A stretch of 64,000 bases of DNA. Source: Panulirus ornatus. Lineage: Eukaryota > Arthropoda > Malacostraca > Decapoda > Palinuridae. This document shows, in pieces, positions 1 through 11,325 of this stretch. The notes under the pieces were generated by a model. The model searched no databases, was not told the origin of the DNA, and worked only from the letters and a program-made list of their open reading frames with translations. Where the stretch lies: positions 17,593,413-17,657,412 of the forward strand of contig NC_092257.1 of the NCBI RefSeq assembly GCF_036320965.1, in the 5' to 3' direction. Position 1 is the stretch's first letter; every line of letters starts with the position of its first letter. The translations under genes and the position numbers were made by a program.

Positions 1-827
1 GTGTGCCAACGTACCAGGTACAAGTGGTGTTGAACATCCGGGGGGAGGAAGGAGAGATAGGCTGAGGCTTACGCCACCACCATACCTCAGCCACGCCACC
101 ACAGGCTCCCTTCCACCTCAGCCACGCCACCACAGCCTCACCTGGCACTCATCTCTGATCATGAAACGCTTCCATTACACTTGCGCGCCACTCAATGAAA
201 CGGTCACTCCCACAGTCACTTGAAATGCGAAGGTTTACAGATACTGCCGGAAGCCTGAGTGGACGATCGCCCGCCACACGCGTCGATCGTCTCCACGGAA
301 AAAAGAAATGAGAATCAACATTTCTGATGAAGTAAAGCTACCACCACCACCCCCAGCACACACGGTCTGATAATCATCATTACTCGGCCATGATCATATA
401 CCACTCTCACTGTAATCATTACCAAATACTCTATTTTCAAAGTAAAGGATTTGAACATGATTAAATGATTGCTTCTAGTCGCCAGGAGAAGCAATGCTGT
501 ATCTGGCACTAAATTTGTTACGAATTCACCTTAACGTTGAGATAGAGAGGAGGAATGTTCATTAAATCAAATAATTACGGGAATAATCAAAATAAATCAT
601 CGACTATTTCCTGATCACGGGTGGACAGCAGCCTTAATGTGGATAAACAGTAGAGACATCAGATCCAGCAGCCAAGCCAACGATCACATCTCGGCTACTG
701 TGAGTGTGTGTGTGGTAGGTGTTTGTCAGGCGTGGGCCCGGCCCGCGGCTGCAGCGCCATGCCAGGAATAACAAGGCTCGCTCGCCTTTGTGTGCTAATA
801 CAGGAGCAGGAGCTGAGGCCTGCCGAG
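1..827. other. Non-coding stretch, no gene seen
   Basis: Mixed-composition sequence with no credible coding frame. Two near-copies of a 31-bp segment (core CCTCAGCCACGCCACCACA) lie at about 86-147. Nothing else is recognised. Confidence 0.5.
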
Positions 828-1095
828 TGGGGGAGAGGGGATAGGGTACTGGTGGAGAGGGAAAGGAAGGCAAGGGGGGGGGGGTGCAAGGAGAAGGACG
901 AGGGGGACAAGATATGAAGGTGAAGGCGTGGGTACTGAGGGGAAGAAGTGGGGGTTCAGGGGGCTTGGAGGGAGGAGGTACAGGGTGCTAGGGCAGAGTG
1001 TGGGTGGTGGGGTGCTAGAAGAGGAGGAAGGGAGGAGGGTGATAAAGTCCGGGGGCGGGGGTATATGGCGTTTGGGGAGGGGAATGGGGTGATAA
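828..1095 (+). repeat. G-rich, minisatellite-like tract with G-quadruplex potential
   Basis: The plus strand is dense in runs of three or more G, including a run of ten near 875-885, separated by short A/T spacers. Phrases such as GGTGCTAG and GGGAGGAGG recur irregularly, as in a degenerate tandem array. Open frames here are arginine/glycine-rich or proline-rich low-complexity translations and are not credible genes. Confidence 0.55.
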
Positions 1096-1130
1096 GTTGC
1101 GGAGGTGAGGGCACAGAGCGCCTCTTCATG

Positions 1131-2160
1131 GACCCCACACTGGTGGCGGGGTGCCGCAAGGCTCGGTCTTGGAACCAATGATCTTCTTGATCTCATGATC
1201 TGCCAGGAGGACCGGACTCAGACCTGACTATGTTTGCAGATGATGCCCACGGTCTTAACGGCAGTAAAGAGTGAGGAGGAAGGCTTCAGAACTAAAAGGG
1301 GACCTATGCAAATACCAGAGTTGGTCTGTTATATATTCAATAACATACTGTCACTGCCTCTGCTTGTCTATCATTATCACTCCACTACCAGTTCAGTGGG
1401 GAGAGTCAAGCACACACAGTCTCCCTACCACTCCTCACCCTTATCCTCCTCTTTTTCACATTCCCACACCATCAGCTGGTATGTTACAGTAAGACATGAA
1501 CGTCCTCACTTATAAGCGTACTGATTTGATGTACTTAACACCACTAACCTGCCCCTCTACAGTATCATAAGGAGACAAACTGTCTACTGGCAGTAGTAGA
1601 ACTGTATTCAATACCATGGACAATGAAATACTCAGAAAACTCTTTGGATCTTATAGTGAGTGAAAACTAGTATATGCTTCTCAGGTTTGGTCACCGCGCT
1701 TAAAGAAACACAAAGAACTAACGTAAATGATGGTCCAGTAGAGGACAACAGAGATAGTACTCGACTCAAGACGACTGAGTTACAAGATAAAACTGGAGGC
1801 TTTAGATATGTCCACCCTGGAAGATAGAAAACTAAGGGATGAATTGATCACAACGTTTATGTTCTTCAACCTGTTTGACGACGTTGACAGTGGACGGTCC
1901 CTGGGAAGATGCAACAACAGAACAACCACAAAACATATCATGAAGTTAAGCAAGAAAGTTGTCCAGAAAGTCTACAAAGATTAATTCTATCCCGAAGGCG
2001 CAGTGGATGAATGGAATAAATTGACAGACGAAATCATGAATGTGGACAGCATACAGAAGTGTACAAATCTATAAGGTAGCAGAGACGATTGCAGAGATGA
2101 GGCCCCACTAAAGTAAAATTCCCTCCCTGTACAGCACAAATACGTAATTATCCAGCAGCC
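1131..2160 (+). pseudogene. Degenerate LINE (non-LTR retrotransposon) ORF2 remnant
   Basis: Fragments of a reverse transcriptase are legible across broken frames. At 1140-1175 GVPQGSVLEP followed by MIFLIS matches the RT palm motif GVPQGSVLGPxLFLIY. At about 1230-1250 MFADDA is the catalytic Y/FADD box, in another frame. LKGDLCKYQSWS follows at about 1285-1330. After an unrelated insertion of about 280 bp (1330-1610) the element resumes: LVYASQVWSPRLKKHKEL from 1667, then STLEDRKLRDELITTF, then a terminal segment near 2005 with DEWNKLTDEI. There are at least three internal stops and a frameshift, so it is dead. The 3' end, including a conserved NSLPVQ-type segment near 2120, resembles the minus-strand copy at 20585-23330, so both are probably the same CR1/L2-like family. 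Family assignment is from motif memory. Confidence 0.8.
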
Positions 2161-2241
2161 GGCCATACAGGATATGCACACTGGCTGAAGACCCTGAGTC
2201 AACACACTGGGGTAGATACACTGCTGACAACGAACACAGAA

Positions 2242-2242
<1 letters not shown>

Positions 2243-2291
<49 letters not shown>
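2243..2291. repeat. (AC)n microsatellite
   Basis: About 24 uninterrupted AC dinucleotides directly downstream of the LINE remnant. Confidence 0.97.
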
Positions 2292-2293
<2 letters not shown>

Positions 2294-3127
2294 ACGTCAG
2301 TCTTTGGGATCAATCTATTATCAAATTACAGCCCCACCGTCTTGATAAGCCACTTGTTCCGTATTTATGTTGGTGCAGTAGTGAACGCCCCGCCCCGCCC
2401 CGACGAAGGGGAAGGAGGGGACGCGTAAACTTGCTTTCACCAACTGCTCAAAAAAATCAACTTTCTACAGACTCAAAAGACCCAATTTACTCCGACGTGA
2501 TGCCGACACGAAGGAGAACCGTCGTATCCACGCGGACACATACGGAGAGAGGTATGACCTGATCACACACACTATATTCTGCCATCAGGTCCCAGGTTGC
2601 CTTAGCAATGATGTTACCTGCCTGGTAAACCCCGGGGGCCCGCACCAGCTTGTCTCGTACCCACGGCCGAGGCGCTCAGCATGCCTGGCCTCCCTCCAGC
2701 AAAGTAATAAAAGAGTATGTATATATATATTTTTTTTTTTCCCCCGCCCTTAATGACACAGGCTGGTCTGAAGGTGAAGGCAAGAGCGCTAGTAACACAG
2801 GCTACAACTGGGACAACACTTGACAGATTGGAAGAAATACGTGCGCCTCAGGTGCGACCCTGGCATTAGCCTGCATGAAGTAATGGCCGGGAGAAGGTCG
2901 TGTCATACACGGAGGCCATAAAGATAAGCGTGGTGGTGACGCAATCAATACATACAAGTTAATGTTGCTAATGTATACCATATAGATGTGGGCCAGGGCC
3001 AGTATTACTACAGGGACGGACTTGCGGTCTACCGATGATGGACCAGGGTGGTGCAGCGGACCCAGCTTAAGGTCGGGTTATGTGCCCCCCCCCCTTGCAG
3101 GCAAGACTCGGGTGAGGGGTGGGGTCG
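2292..3127. other. Non-coding stretch, no gene seen
   Basis: Unique-looking sequence with a short (TA)n and T/C homopolymer run near 2718-2745. No coding frame or RNA gene is recognised. Confidence 0.5.
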
Positions 3128-3615
3128 GTCACGCACCACCTGCAGTGAGGCAAGGGGGTGAGGGCGGGTCATGCGCCACCTGCAGTGAGGCTAGAGGGAA
3201 GGAGGGCGGGTCATGCACCACCTGCAGTGAGGCTAGGGGGAAGGAGGGCGGGTCATGCGCCACCAGCAGTGAAGCTAGGGGGAAGGAGGGCGGGTCATGC
3301 ACCACCTGCAGTGAGGCTAGAGGGAAGGAAGGCGGATCATATACCACCTGCAGTGAGGCAAGGAGGAAGGGGGAGGGTCATGCACCACCTGCAGTGAGGC
3401 AAGGGGGAAGGGGATGGGTTATGCACAACCTGTAGTGAGGCAAGGGGGAAGGAGCCGATCATGCACCACCTGCAGCGAGGCAATGGGGAAGGAACGGATC
3501 ATGCACCACCTGCAGTGAGGCAAGGGGAGGGGAGGGGGGTGGGTCATGCATCACCTGCAGAGGCCAGAGGGAGGTGGTGTGGGTCATGCATCACCTGCAG
3601 TGAGGCTGGGGAGGT
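3128..3615. repeat. 42-bp minisatellite
   Basis: About ten to eleven units of roughly 42 bp, each with the core CACCACCTGCAGTGAGGC followed by a purine-rich GGGGGAAGGAGG block. The middle units are nearly identical, and units toward 3500-3615 are shorter and more divergent. Since 42 is a multiple of three, the frame keeps phase and encodes a Cys/Gly-rich pseudo-protein. I do not regard it as a gene. Confidence 0.93.
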
Positions 3616-4039
3616 CAGGCACGACGTCCATGCACTGCCAGCCACCACCATCATGGCAGCAGGTGCTGTCCACCGTAGAAGCTATATTGATTATTCCTGC
3701 GGCGGGAAGGCTCGCCTCGACCCCCGCTGCTTGTCCCCAGCTGGCCAGGTGAGTGAGTGGCTGGCCGGGGGAAGGGAGAGGAGTGGTGGGTGAGAGGGGG
3801 TTGGGAGAGAGAGGGAGAAGCGGGGGAGAGGCGGGTGAGATGGGTGGGTGAGAGGGGTGGGAGAGAGTTATGGGGAGAGAAGGGTACGGACGAGGGAGAA
3901 CAGACATGATGGGAGGAGCAGCAAGGGTGAAAAGTTGCAGGTGGAGGTGGAGGAGAGGGGAGGTGGTGAAGGGAAGTCCCGAGCAGACGGCTGGAAACAA
4001 TGGCTATTACTGGAAGGTCAACAGACAACAAAGAAATAC
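3616..4039. other. GA/GT-rich spacer, no gene seen
   Basis: Simple purine-rich sequence (GGGTGAGAGGGG-like phrases at 3770-3960) between two minisatellites. No coding evidence. Confidence 0.5.
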
Positions 4040-4512
4040 ACAGTACCACATCAAGGACGACCCCCACGTGTCTCCATACATTAAGGACGACCCCCGATGC
4101 CTCCACATATCAAGGACGACCCCCGGTGCCTCCACACATCAAGGACGACCCCTGGCGTCTCCACACATCAAGGACGACTCCCGGTGCCTCCACACGTCAA
4201 GGACAACCCCTGGCGCCTCCACACATCAAGGACGACCCCTGGCGTCTCCACACATCGAGGACGACCCCTGGCGTCTCCACACATCGAGGACGACCCCTGG
4301 CGCCTCCACACATCAAGGACGACCCCTGGCGTCTCCACACATCGAGGACGACCCCTGGCGTCTCCACACATCGAGGACGACCCCTGGCGTCTCCACACAT
4401 CAAGGACGACCCCGGCGCCTCCACATATCAAGGACGACCCCGGCGCCTCCACATATCAAGGACGACCCCTGGCACCGCCAAACATCAAGGACAACCCACG
4501 GCACCTTCACAC
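4040..4512. repeat. 29-bp minisatellite
   Basis: About 16 units with the core CATCAAGGACGACCCCTGG followed by CGTCTCCACA. The period is 29 bp in the central block (for example 4231 to 4260). CATCAAGG/CATCGAGG and CGTC/CGCC variants alternate. Because 29 is not a multiple of three, three consecutive units put the same peptide in three phases, so long open frames appear in several frames of both strands. Confidence 0.95.
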
Positions 4513-4574
4513 GTACAACATACAATCTCCACACAACATACATACTGGACTACACACGCACGACAATCACAACG

Positions 4575-4835
4575 AGATCGCCCCGTCACCAGCAACAGTG
4601 CCACGTCAGTAGCAGCAGTGCCACACACGGCAGTGCATTCGCCACCTCACCAGCAGCAATGCCACGTCCCACGTCACCAGCAGCAATGCCACGCCCCAGG
4701 TCACCAGCAAAAATGCCACGTCGCTAGTAGCAGTAACACGTCACCAGCAGCAGCGGCACGTCACCAGCAGCAGTGACATGTCACCAGGAGCAGGTCCACG
4801 TCACCAGCAGCAGTGCTACACCCAGGCCAGCCTGT
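4575..4835. repeat. CACCAGCAGCA-type short tandem repeat
   Basis: Irregular repeats of about 18-24 bp built on GTCACCAGCAGCA plus TGCCAC. The frame gives His/Gln/Pro-rich low-complexity peptide. Spacing is uneven, so this is a degenerate array rather than a clean satellite. Confidence 0.85.
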
Positions 4836-5020
4836 CATCAACACCACAGCAGGAGCAGAGCCCCTCCTGCTGGTTCCTCCCCCAACCCACCACCGTGTCA
4901 GTGCGGCGCGCGGGACCGCAGCACCGGCAATACACCGTGGTACACAACCCTGCGGCTAACATATGATGGCCCAGGTGAATGTGGCGTCACACTGGCAAAC
5001 ACGACGCCTGAGTCTTTATG

Positions 5021-5021
<1 letters not shown>

Positions 5022-5055
<34 letters not shown>
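5022..5055. repeat. (AC)n microsatellite
   Basis: About 17 AC units. Confidence 0.95.
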
Positions 5056-5056
<1 letters not shown>

Positions 5057-5304
5057 CTCTAGGAGCGGGGAAGAAATAACATCATCCAAATACACAAAAT
5101 ATGCCAGAAAAAAATAATATATATATCTAATTCACATTTTTTTCCGTAAATGAAAAAATAAACTGGATTTTTCAAAATATATAATAAGATATTCTATATA
5201 CAGTCGAGCGTTGTTAATCAGCACGTCAAAAAAAAGCGAGTCAAATATTCGCCATTTTAGGGCTCCAAATTAACATATCAAAATATTACAAATGAATAAA
5301 AAAA

Positions 5305-5306
<2 letters not shown>

Positions 5307-5385
<79 letters not shown>
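5307..5385. repeat. (AT)n microsatellite
   Basis: About 39 perfect AT dinucleotides. Apparent Tyr-Ile coding on both strands is an artefact. Confidence 0.97.
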
Positions 5386-5386
<1 letters not shown>

Positions 5387-6024
5387 CCCTCAGCAGCGCC
5401 CCAAGCGGTACTGGCAGAAGACCGGTGACGCGTCGTATACATTCCCTGCACACAGTGGTAACCCCCATCCCCAATCCTCCTCCCCGGTCAATATGACCTC
5501 AATGATGACTCACAAGACCATATGGTGGATGGCCAAGTGGTGACCATGGTTCGTAACCCGCTGAAGAGAGGTTAGATGTGGTCACAGGTCAGGGGAGCAG
5601 TGAGTGAGTGGTAGACAGGAGAGCGGCGAGCCCTCTGCCACAGTGCCCGCTGCTGTCAATATACTTCAGACGACCCCCACACACAACACACAGCTCCAAG
5701 AAGCAGATAAAATGGAATGTAAGAAGAGGTTAAATCATGACTGAAAACAATGTCCTGTCCTCCCCTAAGGCTGGTCTACAAACTACCTCAACCTTCTCGA
5801 GATGTAAGGAAGGAATTCCTCCAGATTCAAAGGTGAGACACGACCTTGCAGTGCACCAATACTTTCGAAATCATCATCCCCTTCCCCTCGTGTTAAGTCA
5901 TTAGCATGCTGTAATATCTGCTGCAAAACACACGGGTAAATGACTCCTGTTTGATAATAACTTTAATTAGACGTTTGAAAACTCAAAAGAAAATTTGAAA
6001 CTGGCTTTTTGCCAAGAGTGAAAA
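5386..6024. other. Non-coding stretch, no gene seen
   Basis: Unique-looking mixed sequence without a convincing coding frame or RNA gene. Confidence 0.5.
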
Positions 6025-6136
6025 ATGGGTTCAGACTTTTTGATAGCTGTATTTTCATGTAATCTGCAATTACTCACGTAATGGGTTCAGACTTTTTGAT
6101 AGCTGTATTTTCATGTAATCTGCAATTACTCACGTA
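6025..6136. repeat. Exact 56-bp tandem duplication
   Basis: A 56-bp segment beginning ATGGGTTCAGACTTTTTGAT at 6025 is repeated without a mismatch from 6081 to 6136. No divergence means a recent duplication or an assembly duplication. Confidence 0.95.
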
Positions 6137-6940
6137 ATCTACAGTTATCGAACATGTGCATAAAATACTGGGATATATCGTACAAAAATGTCTCACTGGA
6201 CATTTACAATGGATTCCATCAGGTTTGTGTTGGTAGTGTGTTTACATAATCATCATTATCCACTTGGCAGGACCAGCCGAGGTGAAGAGTTGCCACATTA
6301 ACTGGGAGTTTAATTACGTAAGGTCTTCGTCTTTTCTTTGACTTTTATAAGTGTGTGTGTACGAGTGTCTGTACTCTGGAGTTACCAACATATCAAAGAC
6401 TCGACTATTTGCTTCTGATCTCATGAATACTGTCTCTGGTTTCACACACGACAGAAAAGCCAATCTTTTTTTACCCCTTTTGACATACAGATGCGACACC
6501 AATTCGACATCAGAGACGTATATTTTTTTTTCTTATATTTTTCTGGACTCGGTGTTTCAAGTATGGGTAAAGGCTTGACAGTCTCCCTCCCATCATGAAT
6601 TATCCATCTATATTCTGGTTATTCAAACCATGAAAATAAATCTGGCTTCTAAACTGTCATGGACTGTAACAGTATCAAACTACAAACCTTCAATTTCAAA
6701 CAAACACTTTATTGAGATGGGCCATTTACTGTTCAGTAATCACAGGGTTGTTTTGAAAAAAGAATAATAAAAAAAACACTGCCGGGTAAAATGAATAAAT
6801 AAATAAATACATAAATAACGGATTATTAAATGTAGTCAGCCATTGGGTTGAAAATACACAGTTGAGGTATGACAGATATTAAAGAACTGGGAGGTCATAA
6901 TAATAACAAGTTAACTAATAAATATGAGAAATTAAGATCA

Positions 6941-6942
<2 letters not shown>
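6137..6942. other. AT-rich non-coding stretch, no gene seen
   Basis: AT-rich sequence with short simple tracts, for example AAATAAAT repeats near 6795-6820. No gene is recognised. Confidence 0.5.

Positions 6943-6987
<45 letters not shown>
6943..6987. repeat. (GT)n microsatellite
   Basis: About 22 GT units. Confidence 0.96.
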
Positions 6988-6988
<1 letters not shown>

Positions 6989-7243
6989 AATCCAGGTGGG
7001 GAAAATCCGGCTGAGCCCAGTAGCGCCGACCCTGACCTGACCACAAGCCCACTACGTGTTGTATGAGGCAGCTAAGACGGGCTGGAGGGAGGATGAGGGA
7101 AGACAGGAGAGGGAGGGAGATGAGTTGGTTGGCTGAGATAAATCCTCCCCCTCCCTCCTGTATCATCACTGCCTGAAAGTAGGAATGGAGGAAGGAGAAA
7201 ACTAAGCAAACCTCTCTCTCCATCTAGTAATACAGGGGGAAAT

Positions 7244-7244
<1 letters not shown>

Positions 7245-7316
<72 letters not shown>
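7245..7316. repeat. (CA)n microsatellite
   Basis: About 36 uninterrupted CA units. Confidence 0.97.
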
Positions 7317-7319
<3 letters not shown>

Positions 7320-7639
7320 AAGTAATCATCCAGTCATATACTTCTCCTCCCAGGTTCCAGCCTCTGACCCGTCCATTCTGAAGTCAATGACAGTAATCAA
7401 ATATTTCTGAGTGAGCGAACAACCCCACGAAACTCACCCACGTGCTCTCCTGGGACTCCAGAAGCGGCACGTGGTCTGCGGTCACCCCACGTGCGTCACG
7501 CCACGTGCTCCACAGTGCGCTGAATCCCCCTCCTCGTCAAGGACGTTGGTTCGAATCTCCGACGCGACGCGGCAGCGGCTCAAACCATGTGAGACAGTCA
7601 CAGTCCCCCCCTGTGCGAGCACCCACCCTCAACCTGCCT

Positions 7640-7771
7640 CCCTCCCCCTTACGTGGTGGACGATGAGCACCCTCACCCTCCCTCTCTCCCTTCCTCGCCC
7701 TTACGTGGTGGACGATGAGCACCCTCACCCTCCCTCCCTCCCTTCCTCGCCCTTACGTGGTGGACGATGAT
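7640..7771. repeat. 52-bp minisatellite, about 2.5 units
   Basis: TTACGTGGTGGACGATGAGC recurs at 7649, 7701 and 7753, an exact 52-bp spacing, separated by a pyrimidine-rich CACCCTCCCTC block. Confidence 0.93.
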
Positions 7772-7824
7772 AAAGCGAGTCAATGTGTGGGGAGTCGACT
7801 GCATTCTGCTGGTTTCTCTACGTC

Positions 7825-7905
7825 CCTCATGAATCATGAGTCAGGTACTGTTCCTCATGAATCATGAGTCAGGTACTGTTCCTCATGAATCCATGAGTCA
7901 GCTGC
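7825..7905. repeat. 28-bp tandem triplication
   Basis: CCTCATGAATCATGAGTCAG recurs at 7825, 7853 and 7881. Each unit contains the palindrome CATGAATCATG and an AP-1-like TGAGTCA. Only the last unit has diverged. Confidence 0.93.
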
Positions 7906-7997
7906 TGCTGCTGACAGCAAAGGTCACCACATCCTGGCCTTCCCATTGGCTCCTTCCAGGTCACTGGCGACGGTACTTGGCACGCCCTTTACCCTCT

Positions 7998-8104
7998 GAG
8001 CACGACGGTACGGCCCTTGAACACGACGGCACGGCCCTTGAGCACGAAGGCACGGCCCTTGAGCAGGAAGGTATGGCCTTTGAGCACGACGGCACGGCCC
8101 TTGG
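7998..8104 (-). repeat. 21-bp array of the dispersed CCGTCGTGCTCAAGGG motif
   Basis: Five units of GAGCACGACGGCACGGCCCT (21-bp period) on the plus strand. The complement reads CCGTCGTGCTCAAGGGCCGT, the same motif found at 12284, 16125 and 39885. The frame reads EHDGTAL repeatedly because 21 is a multiple of three. Confidence 0.88.
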
Positions 8105-8179
8105 AAATAATGGCGTGAGCCTAAGTCAGGTCAGGTAGGGTCCAGGGCTTGTACTCCCTCTCCACACCACAGTCCACAT

Positions 8180-8590
8180 CTCCCTCCATCACCGACACCA
8201 CCATGTAGTCGTGTTCCCCTCCACCATCCACACCACCATGTTGTCGTGCTCCCCTCCACCACCTACACCACAATGTTGTCGTGCTCCCCTCCACCACCCG
8301 CACCACAATGTTGTCGTGCTCCCCTCCACCACCTACACCACAATGTTGTCGTGCTCCCCTCCACCACCCACACCACAATGTTGTCGTGCTCCCCTCCACC
8401 ACCCACACCACAATGTTGTCGTGCTCCTCTCCACCACCCACACCACAATGTTGTCGTGCTCCCCTCCACCACCCACACCACAGTCCACATCTCCCTCCAT
8501 CACCCACACCATAATGTTGTCGTGCTCCCCTCCACCACCCACACCACAATGTTGTCGTGCTCCCCTCCGCCACCCACACCACAATGTCCA
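8180..8590. repeat. 35-bp minisatellite
   Basis: About eleven units of CACAATGTTGTCGTGCTCCC plus CTCCACCACCCACAC. The 35-bp spacing is exact at 8306, 8341 and 8376. Open frames on both strands are by-products of the stop-free unit. Confidence 0.95.
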
Positions 8591-9046
8591 CAGGAACCTT
8601 TACATCTGAATCTCTTTTGGGAAGACCAAACACGCTCGCGGGGGCGCATTACTAAACACACGTAAAGATTTCCACAATTCTCGGAATTTCGTGGTTAAAA
8701 ATATTCTATATCCAAAATTCCCGGACTCTGAGACACACAATATACGGAGAATTCCCAGGGTCCATCGCACCCCGGCCTGAAATTCCTGGAGGCCAGGCCA
8801 TCCCTCCCTAAGTATTCCCGGGGTCCACGATTCCTCCCTCCACCCAAAATTCCCAGGGTCCACCACAGCTATCTGATTCCTTATCGTTATCAGCGGCGCC
8901 CTCCGATATGTGCCGCCCGACGGAAATATGCCGACGACTCGCCAGTGGGGGAGAAGCGGGGTTGGGGAGGAGGAGGAGGAGGAGGTTGCCGCTCTTGATA
9001 ACGACCCCACCCCAACCCCTCCATCCCTGCCTACAGGAGCAGCCTG
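8591..9046. other. Non-coding stretch with recurring AATTCCCAGGGTCCA
   Basis: A short motif AATTCCCAGGGTCCA appears near 8750 and 8848 with diverged versions between, suggesting an eroded tandem repeat. No gene is recognised. Confidence 0.5.
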
Positions 9047-9296
9047 TATACATGACACACCACAGACAGGGGCCACAGCCCGCCACCTCACCACTAACCA
9101 TGACACACCACACAATGGGGCCACAGCCAGCCACCTCCTACAAACCATGACACACCACAGACTAGGACAACAGCCAACCACTAACCAGGACACATCACAG
9201 ACTGGAGGAGGGGGCACAGCCAACCACCTCCCCACTAACCAGGACACACCACAGACTAGGGCCACAGCCAACCACCTCCCCACTAACCAACACAGA
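9047..9296. repeat. Degenerate 40-54-bp minisatellite
   Basis: Five units with the core GACACACCACAGACTAGG and CCACAGCCAACCACCTCC. Unit starts at 9054, 9102, 9149, 9189 and 9243 give variable spacing. Confidence 0.88.
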
Positions 9297-10298
9297 GCAG
9301 CAGTAGTTATGATCATTAGCTTCGTCACATCTGCCTCGACAAACCACTGTTCACACGCACTGACGCCAGTACGTACGCAGCGCCACGTAGCGGCCGCCGA
9401 TTCCCCCTGCCTCTATGGCGCCGTCGCCCCGCGCCACGCAAACGCCTCAATCATGACTACCCTGCCACAAAAAATACGGCTCAAGTTGAAAAAAAAAAGA
9501 TCAAACACCTCTTATCTTTTCTAATGTTCCTGATCGAGTATGTTGATGATTATATTGTAAGTTGATCATTTGTAAGCGAGAACCACGGCCAGGACAGTGC
9601 CACTCCGACGGTGATAAAGGAGTGTTTGTCCTCCACGAAGGATGAATAAACTCCCGAGGTTAGTCAGGGGCCAGCGAGGTGGATGATGATGTCACCTCCC
9701 GAGTGCCCAGACAGCGGCTGCATCTTGTGTGACCCACCAGGTTGCTTTAAGAGGACTGGATTTAGGCTGAATCTTCTTCTACGTTATCAACAATACACTC
9801 CTTGTGCCAGTCTGCCCGACTGTCACGAGTTGAATAATTTCCACCACTAATACCCGTGCCAGAGCCATAGGACTATCTCCCTTGTGGTACTGGATTCATC
9901 GCCTGTTTGTCTCACTGCGTCCCTCAAAATGTTGATTTTTAGGGAGTGTTCTTACGCGCCTAACCTTCTGTGAGAGAAGGACAACCAAAAGAGTGCTTTA
10001 CTGAGTATAGGAGGTGATGAAGTGGTACACGTGGTGAGGGATTGTGGCACGAAAGTAAGGTGAGGTGAGTTAAGTAAGGCGACATGATGGAGGGAGGCTT
10101 GGCAGAAGTCCTGTGGTCCTAGTTTGGATGCAAGAGGTGAGGCAGGAGTCCCGTAGGAGGTGCGCCGTTGCCTGGGTCTCATGGTGCAGTTACGGGAGAG
10201 GTTGCGTGCCAAGGTTCCAAGGTTTTTGCAGCAGAAGGCTTCAGCCATCCGAGCACCCACAGCCACGGACTGAAGCAGGAAGTCCAAAGGGTCACAAC
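9297..10298. other. Non-coding stretch, no gene seen
   Basis: Mixed-composition sequence. The open frame on the minus strand at 9952-10287 has no recognisable domain and no convincing start context, so I do not call it. Confidence 0.45.
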
Positions 10299-10430
10299 CT
10301 ACAGGTGAGTTACCTCAGCCATTAAAGGCAGCCCCTGGGGACAGAGGCTACAGGTGAACCACCTCAGCCACCTAAGGCAGCCCCAGGGGATACAGGCTAC
10401 AGATGAGTCACCTCCGCCACACTAGACGTA
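10299..10430. repeat. 49-bp tandem repeat, about 2.7 units
   Basis: ACAGGTGAGTTACCTCAGCC-like phrases recur at 10301, 10350 and 10399, exactly 49 bp apart, with moderate divergence. Confidence 0.92.
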
Positions 10431-11034
10431 TGAACTCGTGAGGCTGGAGGCAGTAACCTGCATCATCTGATCTGTTGCTCTAAACTTGGGAATCTCCCTT
10501 TTTGCCCAGTGTATCACTCCGTTAATATCTTCTTCTTGTATCATCTAAGTTTAATCATTCTACGCACGTATTCTCCTCCTGCATTCATATTCTCTTGTTT
10601 AATTTCATTTAGACTTAATAGTCGAGACCTTTTAATCTCACTTGTTAGGGCATATTCCCCTGTGTTTACAAATCAGAGTGAGACAAGTGTTGGGCGGGGC
10701 AACTACTGCAGGAGGGAGGGAGGGACGTGTGGCCGGCCTCCACGCCGCGCCGCCACCACAGTCTCTGCACTACCAAGCCCGACCTCCGGGGCTCATTAAA
10801 TGCTCAACTCTCTCATCTCGTGTTTCTCAACGAAAAACATCTGCTCATCATTCCCAGTGTTTTTCCTTGCGCCTTCTGCATAGCGATGTTTCAAGTTAAG
10901 AGATTACTGTGTAACAACAGACGTGCCTTCTCACTGTCAAGGTATAAAGCTACTACTTTCTTACAACAACACACCACTCAGTGAGACATCTGAGACCATG
11001 GTCGACTTAAGCGTCAACATTTGGCGACACCCAC

Positions 11035-11325
11035 ACCCCAGGGGAGCTGGACACCACCCCCTGCTATTATGGACAGCAGCTGGTGAAGGACACGGAGAGG
11101 GCCGGTCACCACCCCCTGCTGTTATGGAATACAGCTGGTGCAGGAGACTGGGGAACTGGCCACCGCCATCTTTTGTTCGGGGCAACAGCTGGTGCAGGAC
11201 GCCCTGGCGTTGGCACTGGTGGTGTGGGCAGTGGCTGGTGCTGGACGCCCTGGTGTTGGCACTGGTGGTGTGGGACGGGTGTAGGACACCTTGGTGTCGA
11301 CAATGGCGGTGTGGGCAGGAGGTGG
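11035..11325. repeat. Compound minisatellite
   Basis: Two copies of a CACCACCCCCTGCTRTTATGGA block (from 11052 and 11108) are followed by three copies of GGACGCCCTGGYGTTGGCAC with GGTGGTGTGGG. Both blocks share GCTGGTGCAGGA phrases. Confidence 0.87.

Noticed and set aside
3870..4776. Open frames of 170-285 codons on the plus strand
   Set aside because: They lie almost wholly in the 29-bp array and the CAG-rich repeat, and the same peptide is read in three frames. No domain is present.
5286..5543. Tyr-Ile repeat frames on both strands (also at 38134-38488, 39697-39885 and 49295-49730)
   Set aside because: Plain translations of (TA)n tracts.
7540..7580. GGTTCGAATCTCC resembling a tRNA B box
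   Set aside because: No A box at tRNA spacing and no pairing acceptor or anticodon stems.
8121..9328. Trp/Gly-rich and His/Pro-rich frames on both strands
   Set aside because: Translations of the 35-bp and 40-54-bp arrays.
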